A stretch of 28,447 bases of DNA from positions 1-28,447 of the forward strand of contig CAKTLG010000024.1 in NCBI GenBank assembly GCA_934572465.1. Reading direction: 5' to 3'. Both the position numbers and the translations under genes were made by a program. Source of the stretch: an uncultured Oscillospiraceae bacterium (GTDB lineage Bacteria > Bacillota > Clostridia > Oscillospirales > Oscillospiraceae). Below, one piece after another: positions 8,733-15,560 of the stretch (position 1 is the first letter of the stretch; every line of letters begins with the position of its first letter). Below the pieces are notes generated by a model, which was not told the DNA's origin, ran no database searches, and was given only the letters and a program-made list of their open reading frames with translations.

Positions 8733-8749
8733 TTCAGCGGGCCGAGGGT
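8733..8749. repeat. direct repeat R', copy 2, at the 3' end of the endonuclease gene
   Basis: Exact copy of 8465-8481. Its last base is the final base of the endonuclease stop codon (minus strand TAA at 8749-8751), so the repeat sits flush against the R-M operon, as a junction sequence would. Confidence 0.8.
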
Positions 8750-9834
8750 TAGCAGACGGTATTTCGGCCCTGCTCGGTGGCAATATCGTCAATCAAATGA
8801 CTGAGAGGGCGGACATAGTCCCGCATCCCCTTGTGTGCGGCAGCGCTTTTATATCGTTCGCTGTTGTCAGATAGGTAGAATATTTGCCGTTGTTGACCGA
8901 GCATGGTGATTTTATCGTCGCTAAGATCACGGTCATAGGTCGTAATGTGCCAGATTTCTTTGATTTTAAACTTGGAAAGGGCGTTGGAATCTGCGGAAGA
9001 CACCTGCTTCCAACGCTCGCGGAGCGTTCGCTTGCAGCTGATGCCAATGCTCCAGCCATCCGTGCAACGGAACCATTTGTCGACTTCAATATCGGTTTGA
9101 AAATGGTCGGGAGTTGGGTGAGAGGAGAAGTTGTAATAATTGAACAGAAAAGAGGTGACATCTTCAAGGCTGCCTCCTGCTCTGTTTTTGCGCTTCTGCC
9201 CGACGCGGCGCTCAAATTCCTGAACAAACGCAGTCAAAATGAGGTTGTCCTCTATTTTTGAGCGGGGAGTGGAGAGGATACTTAAGCTGTGCTGTAATGC
9301 GGTAAAAGCAGCGACAACCTCGATCCTTTCGGCATCAAGGCAACCATGCACCCCCAATTCGTCCCAGAGGGTGATGGCTTTTCCGACCTCTGCCTTGCCG
9401 AGCGTGTCAAGTACACTCCTTGCAGCATCTTTGCAGAATTGGACATCGCTGCTCGGAACACGAAGCAATGCCTCGTTTGCGGGAAGAACGACATGGCGGG
9501 CAGTAAAAAGAAATACCAGAATATCATCAAGGCTTTCAAACATGGGTTCTAACGCGGAGGCAAGATCAGCGGCGAGCAGATGGGTTTTGGCCGATTCTCT
9601 GCTTGCGTTTCGGATGGCATCAAGAAGGGTGCTCTTGCAGAGCAGAAACTTTTCATCATCGGAAAGGGAGGCGCAGCAGAGGAGAGCTTCCGCTTTTGCG
9701 GTTAAATTCAGAATAAAGTGCCCTCTCTTTCCTATGGCACCATATTGATCCGTATTCATCAGCATGCGGGCATACCAGTATACATTGCGCCAGGGACTGC
9801 CATAAACACTGGATTCAATTAGAGCTCTATTCAT
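8749..9834 (-). CDS. putative type II restriction endonuclease (PD-(D/E)XK-like)
   Basis: A 361-residue protein directly coupled to a DNA methyltransferase, hence most likely the cognate restriction enzyme. I do not recognise the specificity. A plausible nuclease core lies at residues 221-275: GGSLEDV (E224), TDIEVD (D248, E250, D252), then GISCKRT with K268. The spacing D252-x13-S-C-K resembles a PD-(D/E)XK site in which the usual acidic residue before x-K is Ser, with E224 a possible substitute ligand. The N-terminal 200 residues are helical with no recognised motif. I chose the ATG at 9834 (4-base ATGA overlap with the methyltransferase stop; GGGAGG 8 bases upstream) over a TTG six bases earlier that sits too close to that site. 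Its composition is less GC-rich than the flanking genes. Confidence 0.7.
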   Translation of the reverse strand: MNRALIESSVYGSPWRNVYWYARMLMNTDQYGAIGKRGHFILNLTAKAEALLCCASLSDDEKFLLCKSTLLDAIRNASRESAKTHLLAADLASALEPMFESLDDILVFLFTARHVVLPANEALLRVPSSDVQFCKDAARSVLDTLGKAEVGKAITLWDELGVHGCLDAERIEVVAAFTALQHSLSILSTPRSKIEDNLILTAFVQEFERRVGQKRKNRAGGSLEDVTSFLFNYYNFSSHPTPDHFQTDIEVDKWFRCTDGWSIGISCKRTLRERWKQVSSADSNALSKFKIKEIWHITTYDRDLSDDKITMLGQQRQIFYLSDNSERYKSAAAHKGMRDYVRPLSHLIDDIATEQGRNTVC

Positions 9835-10601
9835 CGCCAAGGCCTCCCTTCAAGCCGTGCTTTGGCCATCTCACAATATTCACGGCTATTATCGATAAGG
9901 ATATAATCGCGTCCATGAGAGGTTGCAGAAACACCGGTTGTACCGGAGCCGGAAAAGGGGTCAAGAATGGTGCGTGCGGTTGTGGACGATATAATCCGAT
10001 CAGTCAATTCGGTGGGATAGGGGGCAGGATGTGGGTTGTTTAGTTCCTGTGTGATTTCCCATACATCGCCGAGGCTGTTAGCTCCTTTGGCAAGGCGAAA
10101 ATCAGGCTTGGCGATGACGTAGATGACTTCATAGGTCGGGAGAAAATAGCCAGGGTTAAAGTTAATGCCGCCTTTTCTGCGCCAGATAATGATTTGACGC
10201 ACAGGAAAGCCGCGCAGGATCTCGTGACGGTCTTGAAGAAGACCATTTTGCACGCGCCACTTATGATTGTAAAAAATTGCACCACTGTCTGAAAGGAGAC
10301 GGTACATCTGCCGTAGGCAACGACGCTGCCATTGGCAGTATTCGTCATACGGCATATTATCGGAATGTTCGTTGTAGCCATTTATCAATGCGGCGCGTTC
10401 CCACTTTCCGCCGCGTCCGTCTTTCATGCCGTTCCCGCTGGAATTTTTCAGATTGTAGGGCGGAGAGGTAACAATAAGGTCGATCGAGCCTGCGGGCAGA
10501 CGCCTCATAGTCGATAAACAATCTCCCCAGATGATGGAATTTTTACAGCGCTCTAATTGAACGCGCTTTGCCAGGCTTGTCTCTGGGATAATATCCGACA
10601 T
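9831..10601 (-). CDS. DNA methyltransferase of a type II R-M system (beta class, N4-cytosine or N6-adenine)
   Basis: A 256-residue AdoMet-dependent DNA methyltransferase that should protect the host from the adjacent endonuclease. The catalytic motif TSPPYN (45-50) precedes the AdoMet-binding motif DPFSGSG (214-220), with the variable target-recognition region between; this order defines the beta class. SPPY favours N4-cytosine but also occurs in N6-adenine enzymes, so the base is undecided. The frame is open to an ATG at 10643, but the predicted promoter -10 (10634-10639) overlaps those codons and GGAGG (10610-10614) lies 8 bases before the ATG at 10601, so I take 10601. It is first in a two-gene operon, so methyltransferase is made before endonuclease. 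There is no controller (C) protein. Confidence 0.9.
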   Translation of the reverse strand: MSDIIPETSLAKRVQLERCKNSIIWGDCLSTMRRLPAGSIDLIVTSPPYNLKNSSGNGMKDGRGGKWERAALINGYNEHSDNMPYDEYCQWQRRCLRQMYRLLSDSGAIFYNHKWRVQNGLLQDRHEILRGFPVRQIIIWRRKGGINFNPGYFLPTYEVIYVIAKPDFRLAKGANSLGDVWEITQELNNPHPAPYPTELTDRIISSTTARTILDPFSGSGTTGVSATSHGRDYILIDNSREYCEMAKARLEGRPWR

Positions 10602-10633
10602 ACCATTGGCCTCCGCAATTCTGAATTTTTTGT

Positions 10634-10662
10634 AGAATATCATAGAACAGAGAAAATTGCAA
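10634..10662 (-). promoter_or_regulatory. promoter of the R-M operon
   Basis: Minus strand: -35 TTGCAA (10657-10662, inside the palindrome AATTGCAATT), 17-bp spacer, -10 TATTCT (10634-10639). Predicted transcription starts near 10627, upstream of the chosen ATG at 10601. Confidence 0.6.
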
Positions 10663-10675
10663 TTCCCTTAGGGAG

Positions 10676-10707
10676 AAAAAGAGCGTATCCCATTGGATAC
10701 GCTCTTT
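10676..10707 (-). terminator. intrinsic terminator of the smsCB operon
   Basis: Perfect 13-bp inverted repeat (arms 10678-10690 and 10695-10707, loop CATT) with a T run on the minus strand, 14 bases past the smsB stop. It isolates the Fe-S operon from the R-M operon promoter. Confidence 0.85.
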
Positions 10708-10720
10708 GCTTTGATGCACT

Positions 10721-11644
10721 TTACGCCAGAAAGCCCTTCAGGATCGTGTCCTCGGCTTCCTCCTCTGTCAGCCCCAGCGTCTGGAGCTTCAGGAGCTGGT
10801 CGCCCGCGATCTTGCCGATGGCGGCCTCGTGGATGAGCTGCGCCTCGGTCGAGTTCGCCGTCAGGGCGGGGACGGATTCGATCTTCGCCCTGCCCATGAT
10901 GATCGAGTCGCACTGCACGTGGCCGAAGCACTGGTTGTTGCCCACGACGATGGGGTGGAAGATCTGCTGGGACTCATCCTGCGCCACGGAGCGGGAGATG
11001 ACGCGCCCGCGGGAGTTCTCGCCGTCCAGCTCGATCTCCATGTCGCTCTCGGCGTGCTGCCGGCCGTGGGTCAGAAGACGCTCGGTGATGACGGCTTCGG
11101 CGTCCTTGCCGCAGACGACCTTCGTCTTGCGCACGGTGGAGTCGATGCCGCGGATCTGCACGGTCTCCATCTGGATGCTCGCGCCCTCGTCGAGATAGAC
11201 GATCGTGGTGGGGTTCATCACGCGCGCGCCGTTGCCGTCGCCCTCGCCGTAGTGCTTTTCCACGTAGCGCACGTGGGCGTTCCGGCTGACGTAGAAGGTG
11301 TGGACGCCGTCGTGGCGGCTCTCGTTGCAGCCGGAGTTGTGGATGCCGCAGCCCGCGACGATCTCCACGTCGCAGTCCTCGCCGACATAGAAGTCGTTGT
11401 AGACCATCTCGGTGATGCCGCTTTTGCTGATGATGACGGGGATGTGGCACTGCTCGCCCTTTGTGCCGGGCTTGATGCGGATGTCGATGCCGCTCTTGCC
11501 GTCGGTCTTGGGGGTGATCTCGATGTGCTCGGTGGACTGGCGGGCCTCGCAGCCGCTGTCCTTGCGGATGTTGAACGCGCCCACGGGCTTGCCGGTCAGG
11601 TCGGCGATCTTTTCAAGCAGGGAAGCGTCGATTTCAGTGATCAT
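10721..11644 (-). CDS. SufB/SufD-family Fe-S scaffold of the minimal SMS type (SmsB)
   Basis: A 307-residue beta-helix protein of the SufB/SufD family, much shorter than classical SufB (about 465-495 aa), and the only such subunit beside a single SufC-like ATPase. This is the arrangement of the minimal SmsCB system of archaea and anaerobic bacteria, in which one SufB-like protein plus SufC builds Fe-S clusters. The repetitive strand-rich core runs over about residues 60-250 (for example EIVAGCGIHNSGCNESRHDGVHTF, MNPTTIVYLDEGASIQMETVQIRG) and the C-terminal LIHEAAIGKIAGDQLLKLQTLGLTEEEAE block is diagnostic for the family. It starts 15 bases after smsC, with AAGGAGGG overlapping the smsC stop. 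No cysteine desulfurase or SufU is adjacent, so the sulfur donor is elsewhere. Confidence 0.9.
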   Translation of the reverse strand: MITEIDASLLEKIADLTGKPVGAFNIRKDSGCEARQSTEHIEITPKTDGKSGIDIRIKPGTKGEQCHIPVIISKSGITEMVYNDFYVGEDCDVEIVAGCGIHNSGCNESRHDGVHTFYVSRNAHVRYVEKHYGEGDGNGARVMNPTTIVYLDEGASIQMETVQIRGIDSTVRKTKVVCGKDAEAVITERLLTHGRQHAESDMEIELDGENSRGRVISRSVAQDESQQIFHPIVVGNNQCFGHVQCDSIIMGRAKIESVPALTANSTEAQLIHEAAIGKIAGDQLLKLQTLGLTEEEAEDTILKGFLA

Positions 11645-11659
11645 GGTTCTTGTCCCTCC

Positions 11660-12385
11660 TTATCTGTTCAGCACCGGACAGGAGCCCAGCGTGTCCGCCA
11701 TGATGAGCGGGAAGATCTCCTCGGTGCTGCCGCGGTGCTTCAGCTCGCCGCCGCCCACGACGACGATCTCGTCAGCCAGGCGGATGATGCGCTCCTGATG
11801 GGAGATGATGATCATGGTGGCCGTCTCCTGGCGGCGCAGCTGCTCGAAGGTCTCCGTCAGCCGCGCGAAGCTCCACAGGTCGATGCCAGCCTCCGGTTCG
11901 TCGAAGATCATCAGCTCGCTGCCGCGGGCAAGGAGCGTTGCGATCTCGATGCGCTTGACCTCGCCGCCGGAGAGGGAGACGTCGACCTCACGGTCGAGAT
12001 AGTCGTTGGCACACAGTCCCACCTGCGTGAGATATTTGCAGCACTTGTCCTTGCTGAGCTTATCGTCGCCCGAGGCGATGGTCAGCAGGTTGCGCACCGT
12101 GATGCCCTTGAAGCGCGGCGGCTGCTGAAAGCCGTAGCTGATGCCGAGCCTCGCGCGCTCGGTGATGCCGAGGTGCGTGATGTCCTGTCCGTTGTAAAGG
12201 ATCTGCCCGCCCGTCGGCGTGACGAGACCCATGATGACCTTGGCGAGCGTCGTCTTGCCGCCGCCGTTGGGGCCGGTGAAGACGATGAGCCTGCGGTCGG
12301 GAATGGTGATGGAAATGTCCTTGAGGATCGCCTGCTCGCCCTCGGGCGTGGAGACGGTATAGCTGATGTGCTTCAGCTCCAGCAT
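11660..12385 (-). CDS. sufC: SufC-like ABC ATPase for Fe-S cluster assembly (SmsC)
   Basis: A 241-residue soluble ABC ATPase that drives scaffold rearrangement in Fe-S assembly; it is not a transporter, as there is no permease nearby. Walker A GPNGGGKTT (~38-46), a SufC-type Q-loop region GISYGFQQPP, signature LSGGEVKR, Walker B LMIFDEPEAGID and the switch His in ISHQE are all intact. The EPEAGID form of Walker B and the -FQ-P- segment are typical of SufC. AGGAGGT lies 9 bases before the ATG. It is first in the operon, with smsB following. Confidence 0.92.
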   Translation of the reverse strand: MLELKHISYTVSTPEGEQAILKDISITIPDRRLIVFTGPNGGGKTTLAKVIMGLVTPTGGQILYNGQDITHLGITERARLGISYGFQQPPRFKGITVRNLLTIASGDDKLSKDKCCKYLTQVGLCANDYLDREVDVSLSGGEVKRIEIATLLARGSELMIFDEPEAGIDLWSFARLTETFEQLRRQETATMIIISHQERIIRLADEIVVVGGGELKHRGSTEEIFPLIMADTLGSCPVLNR

Positions 12386-12415
12386 AACACTGAGACCTCC
12401 TTACGGAATCGGTTG

Positions 12416-12463
12416 AATATAGGATAGCTTGTCCGCTTACAAAATGAAAGTTGCAAATGCAAC
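12416..12463 (-). promoter_or_regulatory. smsCB upstream region: weak promoter and palindromic operator candidate
   Basis: Minus strand: possible -10 TATATT (12416-12421) with a poor -35 TTTTGT 17 bp away (12439-12444). Just upstream is the palindrome GTTGCA-AA-TGCAAC (12450-12463). A weak -35 flanked by a dyad is what an activated or redox-sensed promoter (for example Rrf2-family control) could look like, but the regulator is not identified. Confidence 0.35.
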
Positions 12464-12650
12464 GATTTGCGCAAAAATCCGGAAGCCCTGTTAGTTTACC
12501 AGAAATTTGCAGAAAAATCAACGCGCCGCGCGTATTTTTCGGGATATTCTCCCGCGCCGTGTGAAAAACGCCGCGCCGGCGGCGTATCGTTTCCGTGTCC
12601 CGCCGCATAGGATGGAGCCGAAGGCTTCCTTTGGAAAGGAGAGAGGGAAC

Positions 12651-13250
12651 ATGGACGAAACGAAAAATGACTGCGCCCGCGATTATGAACGCTGCCGCGC
12701 GATCTGGCAGCGCGTTGCACCGGAGCAGGAGCCGTACCCTGCCGCGGCGTCAGCGCCGGTCCCGGCGCCGCAGAGCGATACCGCCTCGGAGCTGACGCTT
12801 CCGGGCGCGCAGGCGGATCCCTGCTGCATGGGCAGCGACGCGACGCTTTCGGTGGAGGTGCTCAAGGGCTTTCTGCGCGAGGAACTGGGCGACGCGCAGG
12901 TCTACGCCTGCCTTGCCGCGCGCGTGCCGCGCCGCGAGATGGCGCGCACGCTGCGCGCGATGGCTGAGGATGAGAAGCGCCACGCCCGCGACCTTGCCGC
13001 CGCGATCTATCTCATCGACGGCACGGCCTACTGCCCGCGCGTGTGCGTGGAGCAGCCGGACACGTGCGACCTCTGCGTGCTGCTGCGAAAGCTCTATCAC
13101 GCCGAGGCCTGCGGCGGCTACAATTACGCCCGTGCCGCCGATGAAACGCTCGACCTCTGCCTCGGCAAGCTGTTCGCCGCCATGAGCGAGGACGAATACC
13201 GCCACGCAGGGCTTCTGATGAAGCTGCTGGGACGGCGTCTCGACGCATAA
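12651..13250 (+). CDS. ferritin-like/rubrerythrin-type diiron protein with a Cys cluster
   Basis: A 199-residue protein with a four-helix diiron bundle in its C-terminal two-thirds. Likely iron ligands are E78 with E108-x-x-H111 (AEDEKRHA) and E152 with E182-x-x-H185 (SEDEYRHA), the duplicated E...ExxH pattern of rubrerythrins and ferritins. The first 60 residues are low-complexity, Ala/Pro-rich, with C58-C59. Between the helix pairs is an unusual C128-x3-C132-x6-C139-x2-C142 segment that could bind metal. There is no rubredoxin domain. In anaerobes such proteins commonly detoxify peroxide or handle iron. AAGGAGAG precedes the ATG at 12651; the upstream open frame has no homologous character. 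It is divergent from smsCB, which fits an iron/redox theme. Confidence 0.75.
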   Translation: MDETKNDCARDYERCRAIWQRVAPEQEPYPAAASAPVPAPQSDTASELTLPGAQADPCCMGSDATLSVEVLKGFLREELGDAQVYACLAARVPRREMARTLRAMAEDEKRHARDLAAAIYLIDGTAYCPRVCVEQPDTCDLCVLLRKLYHAEACGGYNYARAADETLDLCLGKLFAAMSEDEYRHAGLLMKLLGRRLDA

Positions 13251-13266
13251 GGAACATAGCGGAAGG

Positions 13267-13301
13267 AAAGCCGCCGGACGCTCATCGCGTCCGGCGGCTT
13301 T
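13267..13301. terminator. bidirectional terminator between the ferritin-like gene and fakA
   Basis: Perfect 15-bp inverted repeat, arms AAAGCCGCCGGACGC (13267-13281) and its complement (13287-13301), loop TCATC. It lies between two convergent genes. The T runs are short on both strands. Confidence 0.65.
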
Positions 13302-13307
13302 GCCGAT

Positions 13308-14978
13308 TCATTCGATAGAAATAATATAGTAGTAGACCGGCTGGCCGCCGCGGATCAGGCTGATCTCCGCGTCGGGGCACTTGAGCGAAAAGACCTCGCT
13401 GGCCTTCTGCGCGTCCTCCTCGCTCACATCCTCGCCGTAGAAGAGCGTGACGAACTCCGCGCCGCGTGCCGCCGCCTCGTCGGAAAGATCCTCCAGAAGA
13501 CAGGCGACGTCGCGGTCGGTGCCGAGCAGCTTTCCGTCCAGCAGCGCGAGATAGTCGCCCTCGCGGATATCGAAGCCGTCGAAATCCGAGCTGCGCGCGG
13601 CATAGGTGATCTGCGCGGTGGCGACGTTCTTCGCCGCGTCGGTCATCGCCTGCGCGATGCTGTCTGCGTCCTCCGCGTCGGGATCGACCGCCATCATCGC
13701 GCTCACGCCCTGCGGGATCGACGCCGTGGGGATCACGACCACGGTTTTCTCCGTCAGGCCGACGCACTGCTGCGCGGCCATGATGATATTCTTGTTGTTC
13801 GGCAGCACGAACACCGTGCGCGCGGGGACCTTTCTGATCTCCTTGAGAATGCTCTCGGTCGAGGGGTTCATCGTCTGCCCGCCGCTGATGATGCCGTCTA
13901 CGCCGAGGTCGGTGAACACCTCGGCGATCCCGCTGCCCGCGCAGACCGCGAGAAAGCCGTATTCCTTCTCCGGTACGGCCTCGCCGCCGTTTTCGGCGGC
14001 CTCCAGCTCCCGCTCGACAGCCTCGAGGTCGTCGGTCGACTGCGCTGTGCCGCCGGCCGCCAGCTGCTGGGCCTGCGTGCGCATGTTCTCGATCTTGGCA
14101 AGCTCAAGCGTGCCGTACTTCTGCGCCTCGGTCAGCGCCTCGCCGGGAATGTCGGTGTGGACGTGGACCTTGAACGCCTCGTCGTCCTCGCCGATGACGA
14201 GCGAATCGCCGATGCCGTCGAGAAATCTCCGGAACGGCTCGATGCTGCGCCCGCTCTTGCGGACGATGAACACGGTGTCGAACGTGAAGGTGATGTCCTC
14301 CTCGTTCAGCGCGGCAAAGTCCGCCTTTTCCTGCGTATCGCTCTCTGTCAGCTCGGGGCGCTCCTCGCCGCGCAGCGCGCTGAGCATGCCGCCGAGGATG
14401 AGCAGAAAGCCCTTGCCGCCCGCGTCGACCACGCCGGCCTTTTTCAAAACGGGGTTCATGTCGGTCGTCTGCGCGAGCGTGACCTCGCCCTGGGCGATGG
14501 CCTGCTCGATGACGTACTCCACGCTGTTGCGCTCCGCGGCGGCGCTCACGGCGCGCTCGGCGGCAAGGCGGGAGACGGTCAGGATCGTGCCCTCGGCGGG
14601 CTTCATCACGGCGTTGTAGGCCGCGGAAACGCCCTCCTGCATCGCGCCGGCAAAGGCTGCGCCGTCGGCCTCCGCGCAGCCCTTGAGCCCCTTGGAGATG
14701 CCGCGGAAGAGAAGCGAGAGGATAACGCCGGAGTTGCCGCGCGCCCCGCGCAGCAGCGCGCTCGCGGTGACGGATGCGGCCTGCTCCACCGTCGCGGGCG
14801 TGAGCTTTTTAAGCTCCTGCGCCGCGGTCTGGATGGTCAGGCTCATGTTGGTGCCCGTGTCGCCGTCGGGGACGGGGAACACGTTGAGATCGTTGATGGC
14901 CTGTTGTGCCTGTGTGATCGAGACGGTGCCGAAGAGCAGCATCTCCTTGAACATGGCACCATTGATGGTATCGTGCAT
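13308..14978 (-). CDS. fakA: fatty acid kinase ATP-binding subunit, DAK2-domain protein (FakA/YloV)
   Basis: A 556-residue DAK2 fusion protein. FakA phosphorylates fatty acids held by a FakB carrier, to give acyl-phosphate for phospholipid synthesis. The DAK2 nucleotide-binding domain starts with LNVFPVPDGDTGTNMS, where D38, D40 and N44 bind Mg-ATP, and includes RGARGNSGVILS around residue 76. A middle domain and a C-terminal domain (VFVLPNNKNIIMAAQQ, DGKLLGTDRD, GEDVSEEDA) complete the family architecture at its usual length of about 550. GGAGG precedes the ATG. It follows an Asp23-family gene by 22 bases, the conserved yloU-yloV order of Firmicutes. No fakB is present here. Confidence 0.93.
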   Translation of the reverse strand: MHDTINGAMFKEMLLFGTVSITQAQQAINDLNVFPVPDGDTGTNMSLTIQTAAQELKKLTPATVEQAASVTASALLRGARGNSGVILSLLFRGISKGLKGCAEADGAAFAGAMQEGVSAAYNAVMKPAEGTILTVSRLAAERAVSAAAERNSVEYVIEQAIAQGEVTLAQTTDMNPVLKKAGVVDAGGKGFLLILGGMLSALRGEERPELTESDTQEKADFAALNEEDITFTFDTVFIVRKSGRSIEPFRRFLDGIGDSLVIGEDDEAFKVHVHTDIPGEALTEAQKYGTLELAKIENMRTQAQQLAAGGTAQSTDDLEAVERELEAAENGGEAVPEKEYGFLAVCAGSGIAEVFTDLGVDGIISGGQTMNPSTESILKEIRKVPARTVFVLPNNKNIIMAAQQCVGLTEKTVVVIPTASIPQGVSAMMAVDPDAEDADSIAQAMTDAAKNVATAQITYAARSSDFDGFDIREGDYLALLDGKLLGTDRDVACLLEDLSDEAAARGAEFVTLFYGEDVSEEDAQKASEVFSLKCPDAEISLIRGGQPVYYYIISIE

Positions 14979-15000
14979 GGGATGATGTCCTCCTCGGTTT

Positions 15001-15351
15001 TTACATATTCATGCTGTCGACGCATACATCCACGCTGCGGATGCGCGCGCCGGTGTTTTCGCTGACCATATAGCGCACCTGGCTGATGATCGAGCGGCAT
15101 ACGGCGGCGATGTTCACGCCGTGCTCGACGATGATGTGCAGCTCGATGGAAATGTCGCCCTCGTCGTGGGGCAGGATGCGCACGCCCTTGCTCATCGCCT
15201 CGCGGCGCAGCAGGTGGACGATCCCGTCGGTCATGGAGCGGTAGGCCATGCCCTTGACGCCGAAGCAGCTCGTCGCCGCCGCGCCGGTGATGCTGGAGAG
15301 CGCCGCGTCGGAAATGCTGACCTCGCCCATTTCGGTCTGGAGTTTGATCAT
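15001..15351 (-). CDS. Asp23/Gls24 family (DUF322, YloU-like) envelope stress protein
   Basis: A 116-residue Asp23-family protein. These are abundant, often membrane-associated proteins linked to envelope homeostasis, of unknown biochemistry. Family features are the start MIKLQTEMGEVSISDAALSSITGAAATSCFGVKGMA and the later block SIELHIIVEHGVNIAAVCRSIISQVRYMVSENTG. The start at 15351 has AAAGGAG 8-10 bases upstream; an open frame extends to 15435 but without family sequence and across the promoter. It is the first gene of an operon with fakA, 22 bases before it. Confidence 0.9.
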   Translation of the reverse strand: MIKLQTEMGEVSISDAALSSITGAAATSCFGVKGMAYRSMTDGIVHLLRREAMSKGVRILPHDEGDISIELHIIVEHGVNIAAVCRSIISQVRYMVSENTGARIRSVDVCVDSMNM

Positions 15352-15400
15352 GGAGGATACTCCTTTCTCCGGATAATAGTCCATAATATATGACGATAGC

Positions 15401-15429
15401 ATTATATACGAAGTATCGTGGAATAACAA
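15401..15429 (-). promoter_or_regulatory. promoter of the Asp23-fakA operon
   Basis: Minus strand: -35 TTGTTA (15424-15429), 17-bp spacer, perfect -10 TATAAT (15401-15406), 49 bases before the ATG. Confidence 0.75.
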
Positions 15430-15474
15430 GAGCAATTATTTTGCGTAATTTGGCGGCAAATGCCCAAAAGTCTA

Positions 15475-15503
15475 TTGAAAATCGCTGAGGATTCAAGTAT
15501 TAT
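15475..15503 (+). promoter_or_regulatory. promoter of the rsmD-coaD operon
   Basis: -35 TTGAAA (15475-15480), 17-bp spacer, -10 TATTAT (15498-15503). It is divergent from the Asp23 promoter. The predicted start near 15510 gives a leader of only about 50 bases, most of which is a terminator-like hairpin. Confidence 0.7.
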
Positions 15504-15521
15504 GGAAACCTGAGAGCGAAC

Positions 15522-15547
15522 GCGCCCCCGTCTTGGGCGCTTTTTTT
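15522..15547 (+). terminator. leader terminator/attenuator directly before rsmD
   Basis: GCGCCC (15522-15527) pairs with GGGCGC (15535-15540), followed at once by seven T (15541-15547); the rsmD ribosome binding site GGAGGG starts on the next base. With the promoter only 20 bases upstream, this is a terminator inside the leader rather than the end of a gene. Confidence 0.7.
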
Positions 15548-15560
15548 GGAGGGAAGACGC

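Noticed and set aside
11660..12385. ABC transporter ATPase
   Set aside because: No permease gene is adjacent; the SufC-type sequence and the directly following SufB-family gene identify it as Fe-S assembly.
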